Part shown: positions 13,165 through 19,272 of the stretch, piece after piece
Numbering within the stretch: position 1 is the first letter of the stretch
Layout of the letters: each line of letters opens with the position of its first letter
From: a virus
Virus record (IMG/VR): IMGVR_UViG_3300046804_004121
Coordinates: 1-44,029 of that record
Reading direction: 5' to 3' (one strand)
Length of the DNA: 44,029 bases
Translations under genes and position numbers: made by a program
Notes under the pieces: generated by a model
Told to the model about the DNA's origin: nothing
Database searches by the model: none
Seen by the model: the letters and a program-made list of their open reading frames with translations, nothing else

Positions 13165-13392
13165 ATGAACTATAAAGTTTCAAGTAGAGGTCCCCAAATA
13201 GACACAGATCTGTGTGTTGAAAATATCGGCAACAGATTTGATCTAGTGCTAGTAGCTGCTATTCGATCTAGAGAGCTTGCTAGACAGCATCGAAATAGCG
13301 GCCGTTCTGATCAAATCAATGCACCAGTAACTGCATTGCTTGAAATTCAAAATGGCAAAATTGGCGTTGACTATAAGAAAAGAGTTAAGTAA
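13165..13392 (+). CDS. rpoZ: RNA polymerase omega subunit
   Basis: A 75-residue protein whose centre VENIGNRFDLVLVAAIRSRE matches the omega signature (bacterial omega has EKIGNRFDLVLVAARRAR), followed by APVTALLEIQNGKIG in place of the conserved TTVIALREIEEG. Omega binds the beta-prime subunit, helps assemble RNA polymerase and takes part in ppGpp binding. The protein is slightly shorter than E. coli omega (91 residues) and lacks the C-terminal tail. An AAGGA ribosome site precedes the ATG. It lies alone between tRNA-Ile and tRNA-Cys, so it is probably made early with the RNA transcript. A phage omega could bias host polymerase towards phage promoters; that is inference. Confidence 0.9.
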   Translation: MNYKVSSRGPQIDTDLCVENIGNRFDLVLVAAIRSRELARQHRNSGRSDQINAPVTALLEIQNGKIGVDYKKRVK

Positions 13393-13397
13393 AATAT

Positions 13398-13475
13398 GCA
13401 CAGGTGGCAGAGAGGCCCAATGCACCGGATTGCAAATCCGTAAAACCGCCGGTTCGACTCCGGCCCTGTGCTCCA
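13398..13475 (+). tRNA. tRNA-Cys(GCA)
   Basis: Acceptor GCACAGG/CCTGTGC, anticodon loop TTGCAAA, T arm GCCGG-TTCGACT-CCGGC, discriminator T typical of Cys, encoded CCA. Confidence 0.93.
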
Positions 13476-13492
13476 TAAGATAAGTAAAATAT

Positions 13493-13569
13493 GCCCCGGT
13501 GACGGAATTGGTATACGTGTTGGTCTTAGAAGCCAAATTTTAGGAGTTCGAGTCTCCTCTGGGGCACCA
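13493..13569 (+). tRNA. tRNA-Leu(TAG), short variable loop
   Basis: Acceptor GCCCCGG/CTGGGGC, anticodon arm TTGGT-CTTAGAA-GCCAA, T arm AGGAG-TTCGAGT-CTCCT, encoded CCA; variable loop of five bases. Confidence 0.87.
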
Positions 13570-13589
13570 ATATTTTAAGGTATCATAAA

Positions 13590-14344
13590 TTGATTACAGA
13601 CAAATTTACATTTCATCAAAAGTTGATGGCTATGTTATCTATTCACTTTATGCTGTTCTTTTATGCAATGTTTATGCATTGGAGTTGGTCATTTTTGCTA
13701 ATAGCTTGGTTACTTGGTAAATTAATTGGTTATCTCGGTAACGAAATAGGTATGCATAGACTATGGAGTCATAAGAGTTTCCAAACTGTAAGATGGAAAG
13801 AATGTCTATTACATTTATGTGCAGTTCCATTGTTAGCAGGATCTAGTATAGCCTATGCTGGTATTCATAGACAGCATCATGCATTTAGTGATACAGAAAA
13901 AGATCCTCACCAAACTAATTCAGCATTAAAGACGTTGTTTTATTTTAGAAATAAAGATGTAAATATTTCGCCTAAGTTAGTTTCAGATCTTATCAAATGC
14001 CCTTTGCATAAATGGTTACATGTAAATTACTTTAAAATTAATTTTGTTTTTCTTATTGTTTGTTTATTAATTTTAGGACCTGTGTATACAGGATGGTTCG
14101 TCAGCTCTGTCATTACTTACAATTTTATTGTAATAGGTCTTGTAAATATTTACGGACATAGACCAGCATACGGCAAAAGGAATTTTGATACTAATGATAG
14201 AAGTACAAATAATTTTTGGTTACAGGCATTAACATGGAACCATGGACTGCACAATAATCATCATAAGTATCCAGCAAGTTATAGAATGAATGTTAATCCA
14301 AAGGAATTTGATTTTCCAGGTTGGATAATTGAAAAGTTTTTTAA

Positions 14345-14354
<10 letters not shown>
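13590..14354 (+). CDS. membrane fatty acid desaturase, copy 2
   Basis: A 254-residue membrane protein with histidine boxes HRLWSH (near residue 53), HRQHH (near 90) and HNNHH (near 225), and the DTEKDPHQ segment after box two. Several hydrophobic stretches surround them. The likely start is a TTG at 13590 with AAGG upstream; a later ATG is possible. The stop codon lies inside tRNA-Gly(GCC), which begins ten bases before the gene ends. Same reaction class as copies 1 and 3 but clearly diverged from them. Confidence 0.9.
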
Positions 14355-14420
<66 letters not shown>

Positions 14421-14426
14421 TATAAT

Positions 14427-14501
14427 CCGTCCTTAGTTCAATGGATAGAATACCGTGCTTCGAACTCGGGGGTGGAGGTTCGATTCCTTCAGGACGGGCC
14501 A
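14427..14501 (+). tRNA. tRNA-Arg(TCG)
   Basis: Acceptor CCGTCCT/AGGACGG, anticodon loop CTTCGAA, T arm GGAGG-TTCGATT-CCTTC, discriminator G, encoded CCA. Confidence 0.88.
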
Positions 14502-14503
14502 AT

Positions 14504-14578
14504 GCCGCTGTAGTTCAATGGATAGAACAAGTTCCTCCTAAGAATTAGATGTAGGTTCGATTCCTACCAGGGGCGCCA
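14504..14578 (+). tRNA. tRNA-Arg(CCT)
   Basis: Anticodon arm AGTTC-CTCCTAA-GAATT, T arm GTAGG-TTCGATT-CCTAC, acceptor GCCGCTG/CAGGGGC with one G-G mismatch, encoded CCA. Confidence 0.86.
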
Positions 14579-14585
14579 TTATTGC

Positions 14586-14614
14586 TTGACAACCGTCCAC
14601 GATAAGTATATAAT
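14586..14614 (+). promoter_or_regulatory. sigma70-type promoter (perfect)
   Basis: TTGACA at 14586-14591, 17-base spacer, TATAAT at 14609-14614. The predicted start is the first base of the tRNA-like RNA at 14621. Confidence 0.88.
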
Positions 14615-14620
14615 AGTAAT

Positions 14621-14719
14621 GCGATCGTGAGCAAATAGGCAAAGCTCCCACCCTTTGGGTCGGGGACGGGGTACTGCAATATGCAACCTTTGTAGGTTCG
14701 AAGCCTACCGATCGCACCA
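14621..14719 (+). tRNA. tRNA-like RNA without a clear anticodon arm
   Basis: Perfect acceptor GCGATCG/CGATCGC, D arm GAGC/GCTC, T arm GTAGG-TTCGAAG-CCTAC and encoded CCA. Where the anticodon arm should be there is CCCACCC-TTT-GGGTCGGG, a stable hairpin with a three-base loop, then a second hairpin in the variable region. The only decodable reading (loop TTGGGTC, GGG for Pro) needs an imperfect stem and a U at position 37. Transcription would begin at its first base. It may be a tRNA mimic rather than a decoding tRNA. Confidence 0.6.
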
Positions 14720-14725
14720 GTTTCC

Positions 14726-14817
14726 GGAAGGATGCCCGAGAGGCCTAAGGGAGCGGTTTGCTAAACCGTCGATTCACGAAAGTGGGTCCGTGGGTTCGAA
14801 TCCCACTCCTTCCACCA
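14726..14817 (+). tRNA. tRNA-Ser(GCT)
   Basis: Acceptor GGAAGGA/TCCTTCC, anticodon arm GCGGT-TTGCTAA-ACCGT, long class II variable arm, encoded CCA. Confidence 0.94.
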
Positions 14818-14834
14818 AATATTGTAAAAATAAT

Positions 14835-15878
14835 ATGCCAATTGAATGTATTAACCTAGCACTATCAAATCGCTGTAATGCAAAATGTATTTGGTGTCCT
14901 ACTTCGAGAGGTACTAAGCATAATTTTGACATGCCGTTTGATACAGTACGTAAGATTATTGACGAGGCAGCTGATCCAGAATTTCCCTGGCAGATCAAAA
15001 TGATTCATCTAAGTGAAAATGGAGAAGCACTTTATCATCCAGAATTTTTAGATATTGTTAGATACATTAAATCTAAATTACCTAACACTGCAATTAACTT
15101 GTTAAGTAATTTTGGTCTAATGAAAGCTAAGATAGCTGAGGCATTGCTCAAAGAAAAACTACTTAGTTCTGTGCAGGTAAACATTGACGGGCATGATGCT
15201 AAGTCTTATAAGGCTGTTAAAGGAATAGGCTATGCAGGTGTTATTAAAAACTTAAAAAAGTTTTTAGAACTACGTGAAAAATACGATCCCAATTTTGATT
15301 TTAGTATAAATGTAATGCCTGCATTTGAATATGCAGTATCAGTAAATGCTTTCTTAAATCACAAACCGGATCAAATGAAAAAAAAGGTCCCCTACAGTTC
15401 ATTTGAAGATACTGTAGCTAGCCTTAAGGACATTGTTCCGGCTAACGTTCCATTTAGACATAGTAAATCTGGACTCTGGGCTGAACGCAGTTTAATTACT
15501 AGTGGTCGAGCTAGAATTAATGTAGATCAAAGTAAACTAGATTGTCCTCTTTTTGATCGTGTACAAAAAGAAATATTTATTGCTCCAAACGGGGATTGGT
15601 ATCCTTGTTGCTACGACGACAATAACGATATTGTATTAGGTAATGTAACCACTTCGTCTATGCTGGAAATACACAACTCAGACACTAGAAAAGAATTTAT
15701 AGAAAAACTCAGAGCACGAATGTACGAAGAAATTGGTTATCCTTGTAATACTGTAGCTTGTTGCCAGTCGATAAGTATACAGAAAGATAATTATAAAAAT
15801 TTTACAAAGGATTATCAAATCGGAGATCACATTTCTATTGTAAAGAATAAATTAATACATATTAAAGCTATTCCCTGA
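14835..15878 (+). CDS. radical SAM protein with SPASM-like C-terminal cysteines
   Basis: A 347-residue protein starting MPIECINLALSNRCNAKC. The CNAKCIWC motif (residues 14-21, CX3CX2C) binds the radical SAM iron-sulfur cluster. C-terminal segments GDWYPCCYDD and NTVACCQS carry cysteines in the manner of SPASM/Twitch auxiliary clusters. Such enzymes mature peptides, modify tRNA or act on small molecules. The frame is open further upstream but only through tRNA-Ser, so the ATG at 14835 was used. Its TGA lies inside tRNA-Asn. Target unknown; the tRNA array is a suggestive but unproven context. Confidence 0.87.
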   Translation: MPIECINLALSNRCNAKCIWCPTSRGTKHNFDMPFDTVRKIIDEAADPEFPWQIKMIHLSENGEALYHPEFLDIVRYIKSKLPNTAINLLSNFGLMKAKIAEALLKEKLLSSVQVNIDGHDAKSYKAVKGIGYAGVIKNLKKFLELREKYDPNFDFSINVMPAFEYAVSVNAFLNHKPDQMKKKVPYSSFEDTVASLKDIVPANVPFRHSKSGLWAERSLITSGRARINVDQSKLDCPLFDRVQKEIFIAPNGDWYPCCYDDNNDIVLGNVTTSSMLEIHNSDTRKEFIEKLRARMYEEIGYPCNTVACCQSISIQKDNYKNFTKDYQIGDHISIVKNKLIHIKAIP

Positions 15879-15947
15879 TAGCTCAGTTGGTAGAGCGCCG
15901 GACTGTTAATCCGTCGGTCCCTGGTTCGAGCCCAGGTCGGGGAGCCA
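15872..15947 (+). tRNA. tRNA-Asn(GTT), copy 2
   Basis: Acceptor TCCCTGA/TCGGGGA, D arm GCTC...GAGC, anticodon loop CTGTTAA, discriminator G, encoded CCA. Its first seven bases overlap the end of the radical SAM gene. Confidence 0.93.
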
Positions 15948-15964
15948 AACATTAAGAGGTTATT

Positions 15965-16090
15965 ATGGCAGCAAAAGGTCAACAAGAACGTAAACGTGTT
16001 AAGAAGAATACTTGCCAAAATGGCAGTAAGACTAGCACTTTAAATAAGAGTCGAAAAGGTAGTAAACCTTACAGAGGACAAGGTAGATAA
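15965..16090 (+). CDS. small very basic protein, 41 residues
   Basis: A 41-residue frame starting MAAKGQQERKRVKKN follows an AGAGG ribosome site and ends one base before the next gene. It is rich in Lys, Arg, Gln and Ser with a single Cys, and has no hydrophobic core, as in nucleic-acid-binding tails. No family recognised. The tight spacing to the next gene supports real translation. Confidence 0.6.
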   Translation: MAAKGQQERKRVKKNTCQNGSKTSTLNKSRKGSKPYRGQGR

Positions 16091-16091
16091 A

Positions 16092-16334
16092 ATGTCTACT
16101 TTAGATCCTAGGGTTTTAGACGATGCATTAGCAGAAGACGAGGCTTTTGAATTTATAAGAAAGAAAAATATGAGTCCAAGTACAGAACAAATGAAACAAG
16201 GCACCTGCGGGTGCGGTCGTAGCCCAACAGGCAACTGCTGTGGCTGGCATGCATTAACTGAAGAACAATATCAGCAACGTAAAGAACAGTACGAAACTGG
16301 CCGTGTTGATCTTCAAGGACGTGAAGTAAAATAA
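16092..16334 (+). CDS. small cysteine-rich protein, 80 residues
   Basis: An 80-residue protein with an acidic helical N terminus and the cluster GTCGCGRSPTGNCCGWHAL in the middle, followed by LTEEQYQQRKEQYE. The cysteines and histidine could bind zinc or an iron-sulfur cluster. I recall similar CGCGRSP...GWHAL segments in small uncharacterised bacterial and phage proteins but cannot name the family with certainty. It begins one base after the preceding small gene and lies between two tRNAs. Confidence 0.72.
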   Translation: MSTLDPRVLDDALAEDEAFEFIRKKNMSPSTEQMKQGTCGCGRSPTGNCCGWHALTEEQYQQRKEQYETGRVDLQGREVK

Positions 16335-16339
16335 TTTTT

Positions 16340-16415
16340 GGGGGTATAGCTCAGCTGGGAGAGCAGTAGCTTTGCAAGCTAAAGGTCATCGGTTCGATCC
16401 CGTTTACCTCCACCA
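16340..16415 (+). tRNA. tRNA-Ala(TGC), copy 2
   Basis: Acceptor GGGGGTA/TACCTCC, D arm GCTC...GAGC, anticodon loop TTTGCAA, encoded CCA. Confidence 0.92.
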
Positions 16416-16421
16416 TATATT

Positions 16422-17150
16422 ATGATAAAATTTGAAAATATTTTATATACACCGTTGGATACGAAACCCATTCCTAGTTTTGATATAGATAAATTATATC
16501 AATGGCTCGATCACAGTCATAAAGATCAAGAACGATGGAGGAAGCGTATTAGTAAACTGACTTCGGAATCTTCTGGAGTAGTTTCAAATTATCCTTGGAA
16601 TATAAGTATTGCATATTTTAACATGACCGGAAAAGGTCCAGGATGGCTAAACAATTTTGATTTAGATTTTCCAAATTTAACAGAATATTTTTTAACCTGT
16701 TTTAACATTCCTATTGACAGTGTTGGTTCAATAATTATGTTACCCATGAAAACTGATGCACTAGGTCCTGGATTTTATCACCAGGATCATGATTGGTATG
16801 GTTTACGTTTATATTTAGAATTTGAAGATTCAAAAAATAATTCGTTGATGATTAGACCAACTAAGGAACCTTATTTAAAACAAGAAATGATACAAACTCC
16901 GATAGACGAGAGTTTGTTACAAAAAAAAGAAATTCGAGCTAAAATTTTAAGTAATCGTTACGCATGGTACATTAACAATGTAAGAGCATGTCATTCTACT
17001 CATGTTGACGTTCCAGGAAGTCGTCGTCTTGCTGTAATCTATACCAGTAGATTTACAAACCACGATGATGTATTTCCTATAGTTAAAGATTTAGTATTAA
17101 GATCAGTAGATAAATTTCCCGAATATGTTGTAGAATGGCAACCAGAATAG
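16422..17150 (+). CDS. 2-oxoglutarate/Fe(II)-oxygenase-like protein
   Basis: A 242-residue protein. GFYHQDHDWYGLRLYLEF near residue 118 gives His-x-Asp on a predicted strand, and VRACHSTHVDVPGSRRLAVIY near residue 190 gives the distal His and Arg. The spacing fits a double-stranded beta-helix oxygenase. It starts six bases after tRNA-Ala with no evident ribosome site and ends at a sigma70 promoter. Substrate unknown. Confidence 0.62.
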   Translation: MIKFENILYTPLDTKPIPSFDIDKLYQWLDHSHKDQERWRKRISKLTSESSGVVSNYPWNISIAYFNMTGKGPGWLNNFDLDFPNLTEYFLTCFNIPIDSVGSIIMLPMKTDALGPGFYHQDHDWYGLRLYLEFEDSKNNSLMIRPTKEPYLKQEMIQTPIDESLLQKKEIRAKILSNRYAWYINNVRACHSTHVDVPGSRRLAVIYTSRFTNHDDVFPIVKDLVLRSVDKFPEYVVEWQPE

Positions 17151-17179
17151 TTGACCGCTAAATAAAAAGAACATATAAT
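17151..17179 (+). promoter_or_regulatory. sigma70-type promoter
   Basis: TTGACC at 17151-17156, 17-base spacer, TATAAT at 17174-17179, driving tRNA-Thr and the structured RNA that follows. Confidence 0.82.
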
Positions 17180-17197
17180 AGATACAGTTAGAAATTA

Positions 17198-17272
17198 GCC
17201 GGATTAGCTCAGTGGTAGAGCAACCGCCTTGTAAGCGGTAGGTCGTCAGTTCAATCCCGACATCCGGCACCA
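17198..17272 (+). tRNA. tRNA-Thr(TGT), copy 2
   Basis: Acceptor GCCGGAT/ATCCGGC, D arm GCTC...GAGC, anticodon loop CTTGTAA, encoded CCA. The T loop is TTCAATC with one stem mismatch. Confidence 0.9.
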
Positions 17273-17576
17273 GATAACCCGGCATCCCGTAGCCGTGAGT
17301 AAACGGGGGCTTATTGTTCTTGCCATACTGAACACGGCGCATTGGATCTGCCGCAAGGCCCGCTTATATGGGCGACTTGAGAAATCACAAAGGCAGGGAC
17401 GCTAACCTGTCTAAAAGGAAAAGTACGTAGACGGAGTAGACAGCCCAGTCTAAGGGCTCCTGTGGTGGGAGTTGCTTAGACACTTTTATTAAGCACATTT
17501 GACCTAACTATAAGTTGGGTGGTAAGGACAGCACACCGCCGTAGTGAAAAGTGACAGGTGTGCTTAATAAAAGTAT
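17273..17576 (+). ncRNA. large structured RNA between tRNAs
   Basis: A 304-base stretch without a protein frame. ACTTTTATTAAGCACA (17482-17497) pairs perfectly over 16 bases with 17559-17574, around an interior of about 60 bases. Upstream lie CCCGT/ACGGG, CCCGC/GGGCG, GTCTA/TAGAC, GCCC/GGGC and CTCC/GGAG hairpins. It fills the space from the CCA of tRNA-Thr to three bases before tRNA-Gly. I cannot assign it to a known RNA family; it lacks the NACAGCAA box. Confidence 0.55.
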
Positions 17577-17654
17577 GCGGGTAGACAGGACAAGGGGCGT
17601 CCAGCAGCCTTCCAAGCTGAAGATCGCGGAGTTCGACTCTCCCTACCCGCTCCA
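17577..17654 (+). tRNA. tRNA-Gly(TCC)
   Basis: Acceptor GCGGGTA/TACCCGC, anticodon arm CAGC-CTTCCAA-GCTG, discriminator T, encoded CCA. Confidence 0.9.
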
Positions 17655-17663
17655 AAATTTATT

Positions 17664-17739
17664 GCCTGGTTAACTCAGTTGGTAGAGTTCCGTCTTTACA
17701 CGGCGGCTGTCGGCGGTTCGAACCCGTCACCAGGTACCA
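17664..17739 (+). tRNA. tRNA-Val(TAC)
   Basis: Acceptor GCCTGGT/ACCAGGT, anticodon arm CCGTC-TTTACAC-GGCGG, encoded CCA. Confidence 0.91.
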
Positions 17740-17745
17740 GTTATT

Positions 17746-17822
<77 letters not shown>

Positions 17823-17837
17823 CATTAGGAGTACAGT

Positions 17838-17990
17838 ATGCCAATGTATGAAACAACAGTACGCACACCACAAGGTGACGAAAAGAAAAGAGTCTATGCA
17901 GATACACCGCAAGAAGCTAAAAAACTTTTCGAGCAGCTTTACGGTGGTCCAAGGGCAGTACCTTATATCCCTCATGTTATACCAAGTTGA
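17838..17990 (+). CDS. small unknown protein, 50 residues
   Basis: A 50-residue frame starting MPMYETTVRTPQGDEKKR with a good TAGGAG ribosome site. It contains TPQEAKKLFEQLYGG, probably a helix, and ends in PYIPHVIPS. No family recognised. Its last 17 bases overlap the start of the next gene, which suggests coupling. Confidence 0.7.
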   Translation: MPMYETTVRTPQGDEKKRVYADTPQEAKKLFEQLYGGPRAVPYIPHVIPS

Positions 17991-18501
17991 GCTTCATCAA
18001 AGTATTTTTAAGTTTGTTAAATTTATTGATTTAGATAAACTTAAATTTGAGAATAAACATACATGGGTATCTAAAAAGATTGAAGATGTTCTTACCTACG
18101 ACGGTATAAAATGGTTTCAATCAAAAGAAATATACCTTTGTCCAAATGCGCTTATATTTAGAATTGATGCAGGTCATGAAGGGGCCGTGCATGATGACGG
18201 TATAGAATATGCTATCAATTTTGTCCTTAAGGGTAGCGGAACAATGGAATGGATTGATGTTATAGAAGGAACAAAAGTTGAAGAGCATTATAAAGGTCTT
18301 AACTATACATCATTTAATACTTTACAAAACTTTAAAGTTAAAGACTCGTGGAGTGGAAACATAGCGTTAGTTAGAGTAAATTATCCGCATAGAGTAGTAA
18401 CTACAGACAATGAAAGATATTGTCTAAGTATTAGAGCAACTTTGCCAAAAACATTTGACGAAGTTGCTGAAAAACTATATAATATAGACGCAGAGTGTTA
18501 G
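17974..18501 (+). CDS. 2-oxoglutarate/Fe(II)-oxygenase-like protein
   Basis: A 175-residue protein starting MLYQVELHQSIFKF. GAVHDDGIEYAINFVLKG near residue 70 gives His-x-Asp, GTMEWIDV follows, and YPHRVVTTDNERYCLSIR near residue 137 gives distal His and Arg. The upstream frame only reads through a tRNA, so this ATG was taken; its ribosome site is poor and coupling to the small gene upstream is likely. The stop lies inside tRNA-fMet. Confidence 0.6.
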   Translation: MLYQVELHQSIFKFVKFIDLDKLKFENKHTWVSKKIEDVLTYDGIKWFQSKEIYLCPNALIFRIDAGHEGAVHDDGIEYAINFVLKGSGTMEWIDVIEGTKVEEHYKGLNYTSFNTLQNFKVKDSWSGNIALVRVNYPHRVVTTDNERYCLSIRATLPKTFDEVAEKLYNIDAEC

Positions 18502-18564
18502 AAGCGGTATCTGGCCAGGCTCATAACCTGGAGGTCGGGGGTTCGATTCCCTCCTCTGCAACCA
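18489..18564 (+). tRNA. initiator tRNA-fMet(CAT)
   Basis: Acceptor CGCAGAG/CTCTGCA leaves a C1-A72 mismatch, the hallmark of bacterial initiator tRNA; anticodon arm CCAGG-CTCATAA-CCTGG, encoded CCA. The three G-C pairs next to the loop of canonical initiators are reduced to two plus A-T. It overlaps the upstream gene by 13 bases. Confidence 0.9.
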
Positions 18565-18579
18565 ATAAAGGAGAACGTG

Positions 18580-18777
18580 ATGCTAAAACAAAAAGCAAAA
18601 CCCGTTCGACTTCGAAACGTGTTCAATAATCAAGAAGTAATTTGCGACGATTTGAGCAACGTTCGGACTATCGACGGGCAGGACTTCGTCGAAGTCCATT
18701 TTGAAAACCAGTCAAGGAAATTTTGGCTTAACCGAGCACCTTTAGAAAAGGTAAAAGAAAAGTCCAAAAAGAGTTGA
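18580..18777 (+). CDS. small unknown basic protein, 65 residues
   Basis: A 65-residue protein starting MLKQKAKPVRLRNVFNNQE after an AAGGAG ribosome site seven bases upstream; a GTG one codon earlier is possible. It has alternating hydrophobic residues (FVEVHFENQSRKFWLN) that suggest a small beta barrel, and a Lys-rich tail. No family recognised. It follows tRNA-fMet directly and its stop overlaps the -35 box of the next promoter. Confidence 0.75.
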   Translation: MLKQKAKPVRLRNVFNNQEVICDDLSNVRTIDGQDFVEVHFENQSRKFWLNRAPLEKVKEKSKKS

Positions 18778-18802
18778 CTATACGATAGAAATATCGTACA
18801 AT
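18774..18802 (+). promoter_or_regulatory. sigma70-type promoter of the Y-like RNA/Ro60 locus
   Basis: TTGACT at 18774-18779, 17-base spacer, TACAAT at 18797-18802. Transcription would start about ten bases before RNA element 4 and run through elements 5 and 6 into the Ro60-like gene. Confidence 0.8.
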
Positions 18803-18818
18803 AGATGTATTGTAAGAT

Positions 18819-18936
18819 TTTAGGTTAGTTACAGCAAACTTCACGGTTAATAGCCGTATCTGATGGACCGGGGTAACCCAGTCGAGCATGTTCGCTCTAA
18901 CATGTTAAAAATAATAGGGCACCAACTAACCTGTTG
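18819..18936 (+). ncRNA. NACAGCAA stem-closed RNA, element 4 (Y-like)
   Basis: AGGTTAGTT (18822-18830) pairs with AACTAACCT (18924-18932). TTACAGCAA overlaps the end of the left strand. The interior holds ACGG/CCGT, GGG-GTAA-CCC and AGCATGTT/AACATGTT hairpins. It is the first of three tandem elements upstream of the Ro60-like gene and starts close to the predicted transcription start. Confidence 0.65.
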
Positions 18937-18938
18937 AT

Positions 18939-19198
18939 TTCTAGGATAGATACAGCAACCTTATACTATAACTACTGCACTTAATGTAGTAGACGGTGGC
19001 CCGCAAGGCTAGGAACACTGGAGGGGAAACTCTGTGAAGGTGCCCTATCTGTAGCAATACAGACGCTAACGGAACTAACGACTAGGGAAAGACCTATATG
19101 TTCATGTGCAGAACTCACATGATAGGCTTGGGGGACTGAACCGATATACTGGGGATGGGGCCAAGCAGAAAATAAAAACCGTTCCGGCTATCCTGTTA
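18939..19198 (+). ncRNA. NACAGCAA stem-closed RNA, element 5 (Y-like, long)
   Basis: AGGATAG (18943-18949) pairs with CTATCCT (19188-19194), followed on the left by ATACAGCAA. The closing helix is identical to element 1, but the interior is about 240 bases long and richly paired. It includes ACTAC/GTAGT and a long hairpin CCTAT...CATGTG/CACATG...ATAGG. A constant end with a large variable module is the pattern expected for Y RNAs. Interior function unknown. Confidence 0.65.
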
Positions 19199-19200
19199 AA

Positions 19201-19260
19201 CATAGAATGTTAACAGCAATTTTAAATTTCAAAGCATAACTGAAACAAAATACATTCTGA
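19201..19260 (+). ncRNA. NACAGCAA stem-closed RNA, element 6, abutting the Ro60-like start
   Basis: AGAATGT (19204-19210) pairs with ACATTCT (19252-19258), followed on the left by TAACAGCAA. The interior is a simple hairpin TTTCA/TGAAA. The element ends right at the AAGGAG ribosome site of the Ro60-like gene, so protein binding here could block translation. Confidence 0.65.
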
Positions 19261-19272
19261 AAGGAGACACAC

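Noticed and set aside
14655-14834. Upstream extension of the radical SAM frame
   Set aside because: It reads only through the tRNA-like RNA and tRNA-Ser; the start at 14835 gives the usual short lead before the cluster motif.
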